The notes below the pieces were generated by a model that had not been told where the DNA came from, made no database searches, and was given only the letters and a program-made list of their open reading frames with translations. The translations under genes and the position numbers were made by a program. Shown here one piece after another: positions 48,125 through 57,189 of a stretch of 64,000 nt of DNA. Each line of letters opens with the position of its first letter. Within the stretch, counting starts at the first letter, position 1. The stretch comes from Geobacteraceae bacterium (lineage in GTDB: Bacteria > Desulfobacterota > Desulfuromonadia > Geobacterales > Pseudopelobacteraceae), in assembly GCA_016720395.1 (NCBI GenBank), contig JADKKR010000003.1:62001-126000 (forward strand), given 5' to 3'.

Positions 48125-49042
48125 TCAGGGAGGGCAGTTGGCGCAGACTGATTTGAACAGGTTGGTACTCAGGTAGCGGTCACCCCGGTCAGGGATGATG
48201 ACGACGATCATTCCCGTCTCCAGTTCTCCTGCCAGTCGGAGTGCGCCGGCCACAGCGGCACCGCCGGACATGCCGCAGAATATGCCTTCATGGATCGCCA
48301 GCTGACGGGCGGTCTCAAAGGCGTGGTCATCCTCGACCACGATTTTGCGTGTCAGGGCGCTGTCATCATAGATCGGCGGCACAATCGCCTCGCGCATGTT
48401 CTTGAGCCCCTGGATCTTGTGACCCAGCACCGGTTCGATTCCCACGATGCAGACATCCGGTTTGGTCCCGGCAAAGTACATGGCGGTCCCCATCAGGGTG
48501 CCGCTGGTGCCCATGCCGGCCACGAAGTGGGTGATCTCCCCGTCTGTCTGCCGCATTATCTCCGGGGCGGTGGTCTCGTAATGGGCCAGCACATTGTTCC
48601 GGTTGGCGTACTGGTTGGGCATGTAATAGGTGTCGGGATCCTCTTCGTAGATCCTGTGGGCCAGGCGGATGGCGCCGTCGGTGGCTTCGCATCCGGGTGA
48701 GAGCACGATCTCGGCGCCGTATGCCTCCAGTACGCTGCGACGTTCGACGCTGACGCAGGCGGGCATGGCCAGCTTGATGCGGTAGCCCCGCGCGGCTGCA
48801 ATCATGGCCAGAGCGATGCCGGTGTTGCCCGAGGTCGGTTCCAGAATGACCTTGTCATGGGTCAGTTCGCCGCTCTTTTCAGCGGCCAGAATCATCTGGC
48901 GTGCCGGACGGTCCTTTACCGATCCCCCGGGATTGTTTCCCTCGAGTTTGGCCAGAATGTGCACCCGCGGGTTGGTGTTGATGCTGCAGAGCTCGACCAT
49001 TGGCGTGTTGCCGATCGACTCGATGAGACTTTGGCCTTTCAC
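48125..49042 (-). CDS. cysM: Cysteine synthase (CysK/CysM type)
   Basis: O-acetylserine (or related) sulfhydrylase, 305 residues. PLP lysine in GGSVKDRPARQMI, phosphate-binding EPTSGNTGIALAM, and GMGTSGTLMGTAMYF. GTG 49042 is the preferred start: AAGGGG lies five bases upstream and the protein then begins KGQSLIESIGNTPMVEL. Short C-terminal tail CANCPP. It follows the HyfB-like gene by 13 bases, an odd pairing. Confidence 0.9.
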   Translation of the reverse strand: MKGQSLIESIGNTPMVELCSINTNPRVHILAKLEGNNPGGSVKDRPARQMILAAEKSGELTHDKVILEPTSGNTGIALAMIAAARGYRIKLAMPACVSVERRSVLEAYGAEIVLSPGCEATDGAIRLAHRIYEEDPDTYYMPNQYANRNNVLAHYETTAPEIMRQTDGEITHFVAGMGTSGTLMGTAMYFAGTKPDVCIVGIEPVLGHKIQGLKNMREAIVPPIYDDSALTRKIVVEDDHAFETARQLAIHEGIFCGMSGGAAVAGALRLAGELETGMIVVIIPDRGDRYLSTNLFKSVCANCPP

Positions 49043-49055
49043 GGGGACCCCTTTG

Positions 49056-51077
49056 TCAGAGAAAATCAGAGAGTGCGAGCAGGATGATGAGCGCGACAAA
49101 GATATACAGGATGTAATGATTGAGCTGACCGTTTTGCAAGCGCCTGATGGTAGCCAGTCGCCGGTCTACAGCGGCGAAAAGCGGCAGGATTCCTTTTTCG
49201 AGAACCACCTCAGGGACGTGGGAGCGGAAGGAGGACTGCCCGGGAAAGAGTCCTTTGATCTCCGGTTGGTGGCGCTCGGAGCGGAGTATCCCCCCGAAGA
49301 TGCCTACCAGCATCTCGGCAAAGGATGATGCCGTGTATTGCATGGACGCTGCCGGTGCGGCATAGCCGCAGTCCCAGGTTCCGGTTGTACCGCTCGTACG
49401 ACGCTTGAGGCGGGACAGGTACCATGCGGCCAGCAGGAGGATCAGTAGAATCAGGGCAGCGGCAGCTATGCTCAGGCCATACAGATGTGCGCTTGCCATG
49501 ATCGCTGGCAGGACCACCCCGTGTACAGGATAGATGCTGGCCAGGACCGGTTCCACTATCCTGATTGCGGCAAAGGGTAGAACGCCGATCAGGATACACA
49601 GTCCGCCCAGGATACCCATGGCGCAGTTCATGGCACCTGATTCGTGCGCTTCGGGCAATGGGCTGCGGGGTTCCCCCAGAAAGACGCAGCCATACACCTT
49701 GACAAAGCAGGCCAGAGCCAACCCGCCGGTGAGGGCCAGCAGGGGGGCGGCCATTCCCAGAAAGGCTGCCGCAGTCCCGGATGCCCCACCAAAACCCTTG
49801 AAGATTCCAAGGTAGATGAGCAGTTCGCTGACAAAGCCGTTCAGGGGTGGCAGTCCGCAGATCGCCACGGCACCGGTCAGAAAAGCCAGGGATGTCATCG
49901 GTAATGCACGGGAAAGTCCGCCCATGCGGTCGATATCACGGGTGCCGGTGATGTGGATGACGGCTCCGGCTCCCAGAAAAAGCAGGGATTTGAAGAGCGC
50001 GTGGTTGAGAACGTGCAGAAGCGCACCGGCCATGCCGAGCACGAACAGGATGCTGTTGCCGGTGGCCAGACCTGTCAGGGCCACACCGATTCCCATGACG
50101 ATGATCCCGATGTTCTCGATACTGTGATAGGCCAGCAGCCGTTTGATGTCGTGCTGCCCGATGGCGAAAAGAACCCCGGCAACGGCGGAAATGATTCCCA
50201 GGCAGAGCAGGAGGATCCCCCACCACAGAGGGGGAGGGCTGAAAAATGAGATTGTCCGCAACAGGCCGTAGATCCCCATCTTGAGAAGGATTCCCGACAT
50301 GACTGCCGAGATGTGACTGGGGGCGTTGGCATGTGCGGTGGGGAGCCAGGTGTGCAGCGGCATGATGCCTGCTTTGATGCCGAAGGCCACCAGGGCTGTC
50401 AGAAAGATTGCCGCAGCAGCCGGTGTATCCGGAGCCAGAGAACCGCCGGCGGGAAAGGAGTGGCCGCCATACTGCGAGATCTGCGCGAAGAGTACGATAA
50501 CGAGAAGCGTGGTGATGTGGCTGGCCACCAGATACTGAAGCCCCGCCTCGCGTACTTCGGAACGCCCATGTTCCAGGCACATGGCGAGATACACCGTCAG
50601 GGCCATGGTTTCCCAGAAGATCAGCATGGTGATGCCGCTGGCGGCAAGCAGTTGCAGTATCATGGCCGCAATGACCATGCCGAGGTAGAACGTCAGCAGC
50701 GATTCACCACGGTTGTCAGGTGTAGTGCTGCAATAGCCGCAGGTATAGAGCGATACGCAGACGCCGACGACCAGTACGGGGATCAGAAAAAATGCCGAAA
50801 GGTGATCAAGCCGGACCAGCATCTCGCCGACCGGGAGTCGCCAGGCCATTTCAACGGTTTCGATTCCACCATCGAACAGCAGGATGCTGCATGACGCTGC
50901 CAGTCCGGCCAGCGCCCCGAGGGAAATAAAGGCACAGGCGATCCTGCGCCCGAGGAACAGGGGCATGCGTGTCAGCAGGGCAGGGACACCGGATATTGCA
51001 CAGAGCAGAGCCGCTGCAATCGCAAGCTCAAGCGCTGTCAACGGGGGCACCGCAGAGGGCCGGCTGTTCTCATACAC
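49056..51077 (-). CDS. Lone HyfB/HycC-like proton-antiporter membrane subunit
   Basis: 673 residues, about 15-17 hydrophobic helices, homologous to HyfB/HycC and to NuoL/MrpA antiporter subunits. Conserved LIFWETMALTVYLAMCLEH, the lysine helix AFGIKAGIMPLHTWLPTAHANAP, and DIKRLLAYHSIENIGII are present, so the ion channel residues look intact. HyfB normally belongs to a six- to ten-gene group-4 hydrogenase operon, yet here no hydrogenase, HyfC, E or F gene adjoins; the next gene is cysM. It may be a relocated or orphan subunit. Confidence 0.85.
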   Translation of the reverse strand: MYENSRPSAVPPLTALELAIAAALLCAISGVPALLTRMPLFLGRRIACAFISLGALAGLAASCSILLFDGGIETVEMAWRLPVGEMLVRLDHLSAFFLIPVLVVGVCVSLYTCGYCSTTPDNRGESLLTFYLGMVIAAMILQLLAASGITMLIFWETMALTVYLAMCLEHGRSEVREAGLQYLVASHITTLLVIVLFAQISQYGGHSFPAGGSLAPDTPAAAAIFLTALVAFGIKAGIMPLHTWLPTAHANAPSHISAVMSGILLKMGIYGLLRTISFFSPPPLWWGILLLCLGIISAVAGVLFAIGQHDIKRLLAYHSIENIGIIVMGIGVALTGLATGNSILFVLGMAGALLHVLNHALFKSLLFLGAGAVIHITGTRDIDRMGGLSRALPMTSLAFLTGAVAICGLPPLNGFVSELLIYLGIFKGFGGASGTAAAFLGMAAPLLALTGGLALACFVKVYGCVFLGEPRSPLPEAHESGAMNCAMGILGGLCILIGVLPFAAIRIVEPVLASIYPVHGVVLPAIMASAHLYGLSIAAAALILLILLLAAWYLSRLKRRTSGTTGTWDCGYAAPAASMQYTASSFAEMLVGIFGGILRSERHQPEIKGLFPGQSSFRSHVPEVVLEKGILPLFAAVDRRLATIRRLQNGQLNHYILYIFVALIILLALSDFL

Positions 51078-51163
51078 GTAGGCATACGCGATGTATATCG
51101 TCTGATTGCCGGAGTGGTCAAGATAATTAACGGTTAACCAGGTGGTTTATGGATTATTTTTTG

Positions 51164-51193
51164 TTGACAAGCCTGCGGCATTAGGGGTAACGT
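51164..51193 (+). promoter_or_regulatory. Possible rho promoter and C-rich leader start
   Basis: TTGACA (51164-51169), 18-base spacer, TAACGT (51188-51193), ~240 bases before rho. The leader from 51200 to 51390 is rich in C and poor in G (for example CAACATCAGGACACCCCAAC), consistent with a Rho utilisation site for autoregulation. Confidence 0.45.
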
Positions 51194-51436
51194 CACTTCA
51201 ACCTCTGATTATTAATTCCGACAGTCCGGTACGCGACCCCAATTCCTTCATAAATTTGCAAGAGTTTCGAATCCAACATCAGGACACCCCAACGAAGGTT
51301 AGCTTTTTCTCAACGGCACTGTATCCTCCCAAGGTACTTCCCTCGCAACGACTGCGTTTGAGGTCTTACACCACCGTCTGAACACCCGGTTACAGCACAC
51401 TAACGAGCCATTATTTTTATCAGTGCAGGAGAATCG

Positions 51437-52684
51437 ATGAACCTACAGGAACTGAAAGGCAAGAAGATCAATGAGCTGAACGCCATTGCACGGGAGCTCA
51501 ATATCGAGGGTGCATCCAGCCTGCGCAAGCAGGATCTGATCTTTGCCCTGCTGAACGCCCAGACAGAACAGAACGGCATGATCTTCGGTGAAGGTGTTCT
51601 GGAGACACTGCAGGACGGTTTCGGCTTTCTGCGCGCCACGGACTACAACTATCTTCCGGGTCCCGATGATATCTATGTATCTCCCAGCCAGATCCGTCGT
51701 TTCAACCTGCGCACCGGAGATACGGTCGCCGGCCAGATCAGGCCCCCCAAGGAGGGCGAGCGCTATTTTGCCCTGCTCAAGGTCGAGACGGTCAACTTCG
51801 AGCCGCCCGAGGTGGCCCGCGACAAGATCCTCTTCGACAACCTGACCCCGCTCTATCCCGACGAAAAGCTCAAGCTGGAGACGACCCCTGACAATATGCC
51901 CATGCGGGTCATGGAGCTGGTTGCACCGATCGGCAAAGGCCAGCGCGGCCTGATCGTGGCCCCGCCCCGCACCGGCAAGACCATGCTGATCCAGAATATC
52001 GCCAACTCCATTGCCGCCAATCATCCTGAAGTCTATCTGATCGTCCTGCTGATCGACGAGCGGCCGGAAGAGGTGACCGATATGCAGCGCTCGGTCAACG
52101 GCGAGGTCGTCTCGTCCACATTTGACGAACCGGCGACCCGTCACGTCCAGGTTGCCGAGATGGTCATCGAAAAGGCCAAGCGGCTGGTGGAACATAAGCG
52201 TGATGTCGTCATCCTGCTGGACTCAATCACCCGCCTGGCGCGTGCTTACAATACGGTCATTCCGCCATCAGGCAAGATCCTTTCCGGCGGTGTCGACTCC
52301 AATGCCCTGCATAAGCCCAAGCGCTTCTTCGGCGCAGCCCGCAACATCGAAGAGGGCGGCTCGCTGACCATAATCGCCACGGCACTGGTGGATACCGGCA
52401 GCAAGATGGATGATGTCATCTTCGAGGAGTTCAAGGGCACCGGCAATATGGAGCTGCACCTTGATCGCAAGCTGGTCGAGAAACGCACCTTCCCGGCCAT
52501 AGACATCAACAAGTCCGGTACACGCAAAGAGGAACTGCTCATTGAAAAGGTATCCCTCAACCGGATCTGGATTCTTCGCAAGGTGATCCACCCCATGAAC
52601 GTGGTGGACAGCATGGAGTTCCTGCTGGACAAGCTTTCGGAGGCCAAGACCAACCAGGATTTCCTGGACTCCATGAGCAAGTAG
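51437..52684 (+). CDS. rho: Transcription termination factor Rho
   Basis: 415 residues, hexameric RNA helicase. N-terminal helix bundle (MNLQELKGKKINELNAIARELNI), RNA-binding cold-shock-like domain with LQDGFGFLR, Walker A in APPRTGKTMLIQNIAN, Walker B LIVLLIDERPEEVTD, and Q/R-loops (GVDSNALHKPKRFFGAARN). GGAG ten bases before ATG. No insertion in the N-terminal domain. Confidence 0.98.
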   Translation: MNLQELKGKKINELNAIARELNIEGASSLRKQDLIFALLNAQTEQNGMIFGEGVLETLQDGFGFLRATDYNYLPGPDDIYVSPSQIRRFNLRTGDTVAGQIRPPKEGERYFALLKVETVNFEPPEVARDKILFDNLTPLYPDEKLKLETTPDNMPMRVMELVAPIGKGQRGLIVAPPRTGKTMLIQNIANSIAANHPEVYLIVLLIDERPEEVTDMQRSVNGEVVSSTFDEPATRHVQVAEMVIEKAKRLVEHKRDVVILLDSITRLARAYNTVIPPSGKILSGGVDSNALHKPKRFFGAARNIEEGGSLTIIATALVDTGSKMDDVIFEEFKGTGNMELHLDRKLVEKRTFPAIDINKSGTRKEELLIEKVSLNRIWILRKVIHPMNVVDSMEFLLDKLSEAKTNQDFLDSMSK

Positions 52685-52691
52685 TGGAATG

Positions 52692-52799
52692 GTGTTTTTG
52701 AACTCTGGCTACGTAAGTCTTCGGGGGTAATTGTGCGGCGTAGCGCTGCTACGCCTCCTACTGATCCCTCGACAGCCTTGCCAGAACCAAAAAATCCTC
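52692..52799. repeat. REP-like hairpin element after rho
   Basis: Central palindrome GGCGTAGC-GCT-GCTACGCC at 52737-52755, inside a 28-base block identical to 18723-18750. Outer arms here differ in sequence (TTTTTGAACTCTGGCTA pairing with TTGCCAGAACCAAAAAA) but still pair with each other. Confidence 0.65.
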
Positions 52800-52919
52800 G
52801 TTTCAGAGACAAGGACCATCAGAAAAAAAGGGTTGCAAAAAAAAACCCGAATCGTTACGATTACACTTTACGGCCGAAACTTGAATATTTTTTGCTGCAC
52901 CGATTTGAAGGAGGAAGAG

Positions 52920-53120
52920 ATGAGAGAAGGTATCCACCCTGCGTACAATGATGTAACTGTCAAGTGTCTCTGCGGAAACACATTTCAGACCCGTTCGACC
53001 CTCAAGGAAATCAACACCGAGATCTGCTCCGCCTGCCATCCGTTTTTCACCGGCAAGCAGAAGTTGATGGACACTGCCGGCCGCGTCGAGCGCTTCAAGA
53101 AACGCTACGGCCAGATTTAG
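52920..53120 (+). CDS. rpmE: 50S ribosomal protein L31
   Basis: 66 residues from ATG 52920 with AAGGAGGAAGAG upstream. Cysteines in VKCLCGNTF and ICSACHPFFTG form the zinc site of the C+ type L31. Sits between rho and thyX. Confidence 0.95.
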   Translation: MREGIHPAYNDVTVKCLCGNTFQTRSTLKEINTEICSACHPFFTGKQKLMDTAGRVERFKKRYGQI

Positions 53121-53142
53121 CACACCACCGGTTTTATGCATG

Positions 53143-53178
53143 AAGGGGGTTTTGTCGAAAAGACAAATCCCCCTTTTT
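53143..53178 (+). terminator. Rho-independent terminator after rpmE
   Basis: GGGGG-T-TTTGTC, loop GAAAA, GACAAA-T-CCCCC then TTTTT; 23 bases after the rpmE stop and 26 before thyX. Confidence 0.85.
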
Positions 53179-53204
53179 GCATCCTGACCAACGGGACCCT
53201 ACCT

Positions 53205-53906
53205 ATGAATGTTACCCTGATAGAACACACACCCAATCCCGAGCTGACCGTGGCGCTTGCTGCACGACTCTGTTATTCGCCGGTATCCATTGGTGAATTG
53301 CGCGAAAAACTGGAGTCGGCTGATATCGAGAAATTCCTGGACAAGATCATGTCTCTGGGACACCACTCGGTGCTGGAGCACGTATCCTTCACCTTTGCCA
53401 TCGAGGGTATTTCGAGGGTGACCACCCATCAGCTGGTGCGCCACCGCATTGCCTCGTTTTCCCAGCAGTCCCAGCGCTATGTGTCCCACAAGGAACATTT
53501 TGCTTCGATCGTACCGGACAGCATTACCGGAAATGCCGAGGCGCGGCAGATCTTTGACACCATGTCCGATGCCGTTCATAAGGCGTATGGGCAGCTTATC
53601 GAGCTGGGGATACCTGCTGAGGATGCCCGCTACATCCTGCCGAATTCCACCGAGACAAAGATAATCATGACCATGAACGCCCGGGAACTGCTGCATTATT
53701 TCGCCCTGCGCTGCTGTGAACGGGCCCAGTGGGAAATCCGCGGGATGAGTAACGAGATGCTGCGGCTGGTGAAAAGGGTCGCCCCGGTAATCTTCCGCAC
53801 CGCAGGACCCGGATGCGTCGGCGGTCCCTGTCCTGAGGGTCAGTTCTGCTGCGGCAGGACGGCTGAAGTTCGTGAGTTCTATAATAAACTGGGTCAAGGA
53901 CTATAA
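53205..53906 (+). CDS. thyX: FAD-dependent thymidylate synthase
   Basis: 233 residues from ATG 53205. The ThyX signature RHRIASFSQQSQR is present, with HHSVLEHVSFTF before it. Makes dTMP using FAD and methylene-tetrahydrofolate. The C-terminal end has an unusual cluster of cysteines (GCVGGPCPEGQFCCG). The stop overlaps the next ATG (TAATG). Confidence 0.95.
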   Translation: MNVTLIEHTPNPELTVALAARLCYSPVSIGELREKLESADIEKFLDKIMSLGHHSVLEHVSFTFAIEGISRVTTHQLVRHRIASFSQQSQRYVSHKEHFASIVPDSITGNAEARQIFDTMSDAVHKAYGQLIELGIPAEDARYILPNSTETKIIMTMNARELLHYFALRCCERAQWEIRGMSNEMLRLVKRVAPVIFRTAGPGCVGGPCPEGQFCCGRTAEVREFYNKLGQGL

Positions 53907-54832
53907 TGGAAAAAATAAATGTAGGCGGGCAGGCGGTTATCGAAGGTGTCATGATGCGGGCACCGCGCTCCGTTGCCATCGCCGTACGCCGCCCCACCGG
54001 CGAGATCGTGGTGCGCAGAGAACTGGTCGTGCCGCTTTCCGAGCGCTACCCGATTGTAAAACTGCCGATCCTGCGAGGTGCGGTGGCCCTTTTCAGCTCA
54101 CTGATCATCGGCATCAAGGCGCTCAATTTTTCTGCCAACGAGGCCATGACGGAAGAAGAGAAGGACAAGGAGGGGGAAAAGGGAGGCGGAGAACTGTCCT
54201 CCTGGGCCATGGCAGGCACAATGGCAATCGCCTTCGGTTTTGGAATCGGGCTGTTCTTCCTGTTTCCGCTCTACCTGACCAAGCTGATGACCCCGGTGAT
54301 CGGCGACAATAACATCGTGTTCAACCTGGTGGACGGTGTTATCCGCGTGATCATATTCCTGATCTATATCTGGGCCATCTCTCGCATGGAGGATATCCGC
54401 CGGGTATTCCAGTACCACGGTGCCGAACATAAGACGATCTTTGCCTATGAGGCGGCCGAGGAGCTGACGGTCGAAAACGTGCGCCGATTCAGCCGGCTGC
54501 ACCCGCGTTGCGGCACCAGCTTCCTGCTGATCGTCATGCTGGTCAGTATCGCGGTATTTTCGTTGATTCCCAAGCTTTGGCCGTTCATCTTCAAGGCCGG
54601 TTCGCGCATCGTTCTTCTGCCGATGATTGCCGGCATCTCCTACGAGTTCCTCAGGTGGAGTGCCAAAAATGATACCAATCCACTGGTCAGGATGATTATT
54701 ACCCCCGGTCTGGCGTTGCAGCGCCTGACCACCGGCGAACCTGACGATGCCCAGCTGGAAGTCGCCATACGTTCTCTGAATGAGGCGCTGGAAGTCAATG
54801 CCGGCTACGCTGACGACAGATTAGTCGTTTAA
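53906..54832 (+). CDS. DUF1385 (YqhQ-like) membrane protein
   Basis: 308 residues. N-terminus INVGGQAVIEGVMMRAPRSVAIAVR is the family signature; an acidic linker (MTEEEKDKEGEKGGGE) is followed by about four membrane helices and FQYHGAEHKTIFAYE. Found next to prfA and prmC in many bacteria, as here next to prfA. Function unknown. Confidence 0.88.
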   Translation: MEKINVGGQAVIEGVMMRAPRSVAIAVRRPTGEIVVRRELVVPLSERYPIVKLPILRGAVALFSSLIIGIKALNFSANEAMTEEEKDKEGEKGGGELSSWAMAGTMAIAFGFGIGLFFLFPLYLTKLMTPVIGDNNIVFNLVDGVIRVIIFLIYIWAISRMEDIRRVFQYHGAEHKTIFAYEAAEELTVENVRRFSRLHPRCGTSFLLIVMLVSIAVFSLIPKLWPFIFKAGSRIVLLPMIAGISYEFLRWSAKNDTNPLVRMIITPGLALQRLTTGEPDDAQLEVAIRSLNEALEVNAGYADDRLVV

Positions 54833-54879
54833 TTCATCCAGTGCGGACAATCAACAACAGGGTAAAAGGCTAAAAGCGT

Positions 54880-54963
54880 CTCTCACCAAGGCACAAAGAC
54901 ACCAAGGTAAAGAAGTTTAGTGACCTTAGATTCTCTTTGTGCCTTTGTGAGCTTTGTGTGAGA
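54880..54963. repeat. Nine-base-period inverted-repeat element before prfA
   Basis: Left arm CTCACCAAGGCACAAAGACA (from 54882) and right arm CTTTGTGCCTTTGTGAGCTT (54934-54953) pair imperfectly. It resembles the hisH-hisA element in architecture but not in exact sequence. Lies in a ~200-base gap without a gene. Confidence 0.6.
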
Positions 54964-55032
54964 TAGCTTGTGTTTGTTTCTTCTTTGTTAATCTGTGTGC
55001 CCTTCGTGGTTAATTTGATTCTGAGGTAATTG

Positions 55033-56100
55033 ATGTTTGACAAGATAGAAGAGTTAGAACGGCGCTACCAGGAACTGGAAGCGCTGCTGTCCGATCCGGT
55101 GGTCATCTCCAATCAGCCCGAGTTCCGCAAATTCTCCCGTGAACATTCGGACCTGTCCGCTCTGGTAGCTGCCTATCGCCGCTGGCGCAGGGTCGTGGAA
55201 GAGATCGGGGAGAACCGGGAGATGCTTGCTGACCCGGAGATGAAGGAAATGGCCGAAGAGGAGTTGAAGGGGCTCGATGCGGAGAAGGAACAGTTGGAAG
55301 CCGATATCCAGCTCCTGCTCCTGCCCAGGGACCCCAATGACGACAAAGGGGTCATTCTGGAGATACGCGCCGGGACCGGCGGAGATGAATCAGCCCTGTT
55401 TGCCGGAGACCTCTTCCGCATGTACTCCCGTTTTGCTGAGACAAACCGTTGGCGGGTGGAGACCATCTCGGCCTCCGAGTCAGAGCGTGGCGGGTTCAAG
55501 GAAATCATCGCTTCAGTGGAAGGCGAGGGGGTCTACGCCAAACTGAAATATGAGTCCGGAACACACCGTGTTCAGCGTGTGCCGGAGACCGAGGCCCAGG
55601 GGCGTATCCACACCAGCGCCTGCACCGTGGCCATCATGGCCGAGGCCGAGGACGTTGATATCGACATCCGCCCGGATGACCTGAAGATCGACGTCTATCG
55701 CTCCTCGGGCGCCGGAGGTCAGCACGTCAACACAACCGATTCCGCAGTGCGCATTACCCATCTCCCGACCGGTACGGTTGTTGCTTGTCAGGAAGAACGC
55801 AGCCAGATAAAGAACCGCGCCAAGGCCATGAAGGTCCTCAAGACCCGCATCATGGACACCATGATCCAGGCCCAGAACGACAAACTGGCGGCTGACCGAA
55901 AACAGCAGGTTGGCTCAGGAGACCGCTCCGAGCGTATCCGCACCTATAACTTTCCCCAGGGACGCATGACCGACCACCGCATCGGGCTGACGCTTTACCG
56001 ACTTGATTCGATCATGGCCGGGGATATTGGTGAAATAGCGGATGCCCTGCGGGCTCATTACCAGATGGAAGCCTTGAAAGCTCAGAGTGAAGGCGCCTGA
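55033..56100 (+). CDS. prfA: Peptide chain release factor 1
   Basis: 355 residues from ATG 55033. GGQ motif in SSGAGGQHVNTTDSAV; the stop-codon-reading tripeptide is PET in RVPETEAQGRIHTS, the P-x-T form of RF1, so it reads UAA and UAG. A GAGGTAATTG precedes the start. Substrate of PrmC encoded at 29.2 kb. Confidence 0.97.
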   Translation: MFDKIEELERRYQELEALLSDPVVISNQPEFRKFSREHSDLSALVAAYRRWRRVVEEIGENREMLADPEMKEMAEEELKGLDAEKEQLEADIQLLLLPRDPNDDKGVILEIRAGTGGDESALFAGDLFRMYSRFAETNRWRVETISASESERGGFKEIIASVEGEGVYAKLKYESGTHRVQRVPETEAQGRIHTSACTVAIMAEAEDVDIDIRPDDLKIDVYRSSGAGGQHVNTTDSAVRITHLPTGTVVACQEERSQIKNRAKAMKVLKTRIMDTMIQAQNDKLAADRKQQVGSGDRSERIRTYNFPQGRMTDHRIGLTLYRLDSIMAGDIGEIADALRAHYQMEALKAQSEGA

Positions 56101-56146
56101 TACACGGTATCAAGGCCCAATACCCGGATTGAGATTGGAGGGGTTC

Positions 56147-56413
56147 ATGAAAAGAATCGTGCTCGTACTGCTTTTGATCGCTGCAAACTCATTCGCATCG
56201 GATATCATCAAGCTCAAGAAGGGGGTGTCATTCAACCATCTTGGGCACCAGTCCGAAAAGGTCGGCCTCTGTTCGGCCTGCCATGTGGAGACGGAAGGTA
56301 CGCCGGGCAAGATTCCCGGACTTGGAAAAGAGTGGGCCCACAAGACCTGCATTGAATGTCATGACATCTTTGAAAAGGGGCCGACCAAGTGTAACGGCTG
56401 CCACATCAGCTAG
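56147..56413 (+). CDS. Triheme cytochrome c7 (PpcA-like), copy 1
   Basis: 88 residues with signal peptide (MKRIVLVLLLIAANSFA). Three CxxCH motifs, CSACH, CIECH and CNGCH, plus extra histidines (FNHLGHQ, WAHKT) for bis-His ligation: the c7 layout of Geobacter PpcA. The periplasmic role is to shuttle electrons toward the outer membrane. GGAGGGG before ATG 56147. Tandem with a close paralogue 136 bases downstream. Confidence 0.9.
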   Translation: MKRIVLVLLLIAANSFASDIIKLKKGVSFNHLGHQSEKVGLCSACHVETEGTPGKIPGLGKEWAHKTCIECHDIFEKGPTKCNGCHIS

Positions 56414-56549
56414 CGGACATCCAGGCTCGTAACTAACTCCGGATTCATCCCCGTGCGCGTTGCCGGGTTGAAGCCCTGCATGCCCCGAGCGAAGGGCGTG
56501 TCAGTCGAGGGAAGCATTGCCTGACATTTGTAAACGGAAGGGAAGGTCA

Positions 56550-56822
56550 ATGAAAAAGATCGTACTCGCCGCAGTACTGCTGATGGCTGCAAATTCATTT
56601 GCAGCGGATATCATGTACCTCAAGAGGGGTGTTGTCTTCAACCACCTCGGTCATCAGACTGAAAAGGTCGGCCTGTGTTCGGCCTGCCATGTGGAGACTG
56701 AAGGTACGCCGGGCAAGATTCCCGGACTTGGAAAAGATTGGGCCCACAGGACCTGCATTGAATGTCATGACATCTTTGAAAAGGGCCCGACCAAATGTGA
56801 CGGTTGTCACACCAAGAAATAA
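56550..56822 (+). CDS. Triheme cytochrome c7 (PpcA-like), copy 2
   Basis: 90 residues, signal peptide MKKIVLAAVLLMAANSFA. Nearly the same core as copy 1: CSACHVETEGTPGKIPGLGK, CIECHDIFEKGPTKC and a final CDGCH. Differences cluster at the N-terminus and charged positions (KEW/KDW, HKT/HRT). GGAAGGG before ATG 56550. A recent tandem duplication. Confidence 0.9.
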   Translation: MKKIVLAAVLLMAANSFAADIMYLKRGVVFNHLGHQTEKVGLCSACHVETEGTPGKIPGLGKDWAHRTCIECHDIFEKGPTKCDGCHTKK

Positions 56823-56900
56823 TCCGATCCCCAAAAAGTCAGAAAGATCGGGTCCGGTTTTGCCAGAGTGTTTGTGTCTCTTCAGCTATCTGTAGAAACA

Positions 56901-56933
56901 AAAAAAGCCACATCGCGAGATGTGGCTTTTTTT
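56901..56933. terminator. Bidirectional terminator after the c7 cytochromes
   Basis: AAAAAAGCCACATC-GCGA-GATGTGGCTTTTTT: perfect 14-base stem with A and T tracts on both sides, serving the cytochromes and the convergent Lys/Ala-rich gene. Confidence 0.9.
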
Positions 56934-56952
56934 GCAGGCATTCAGCCGGAAA

Positions 56953-57189
56953 TTATTTCTTGGGTTCTGCAGCAGGAGCAGCGGCCGGAGCGGCTTCTTT
57001 CTTCTCGGCTTTCTTTGCTTTCTTAGCTTTCTTTGCTTTTGCAGGCTTTGCTTCTTCTTTCTTCTCAGCAGCAGGAGCTGCTGCGGCAGGCTTTGCTTCT
57101 TCTTTTTTCATGTGGTGATCAGCCATGGCAACTGCAGAGAAAGAAGCCACGATCATCATTGTTACGACTGCAGACATGATTCTTTTCAT
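56953..57189 (-). CDS. Exported Lys/Ala/Glu-rich low-complexity protein
   Basis: 78 residues from ATG 57189: signal peptide MKRIMSAVVTMMIVASFSAVAMA, then DHHMKKEEAKP and a low-complexity tail of alternating Ala-Pro and Lys-Lys-Ala blocks (AKAKKAKKAKKAEKKEA). The tail resembles H1-like histones, but the signal peptide argues for a periplasmic location. GGGAGGTAG precedes the start. Function unknown. Confidence 0.65.
   Translation of the reverse strand: MKRIMSAVVTMMIVASFSAVAMADHHMKKEEAKPAAAAPAAEKKEEAKPAKAKKAKKAKKAEKKEAAPAAAPAAEPKK

Noticed and set aside
51142..51381. 79-codon ORF upstream of rho
   Set aside because: Includes the predicted rho promoter and has no Shine-Dalgarno or recognisable protein features.
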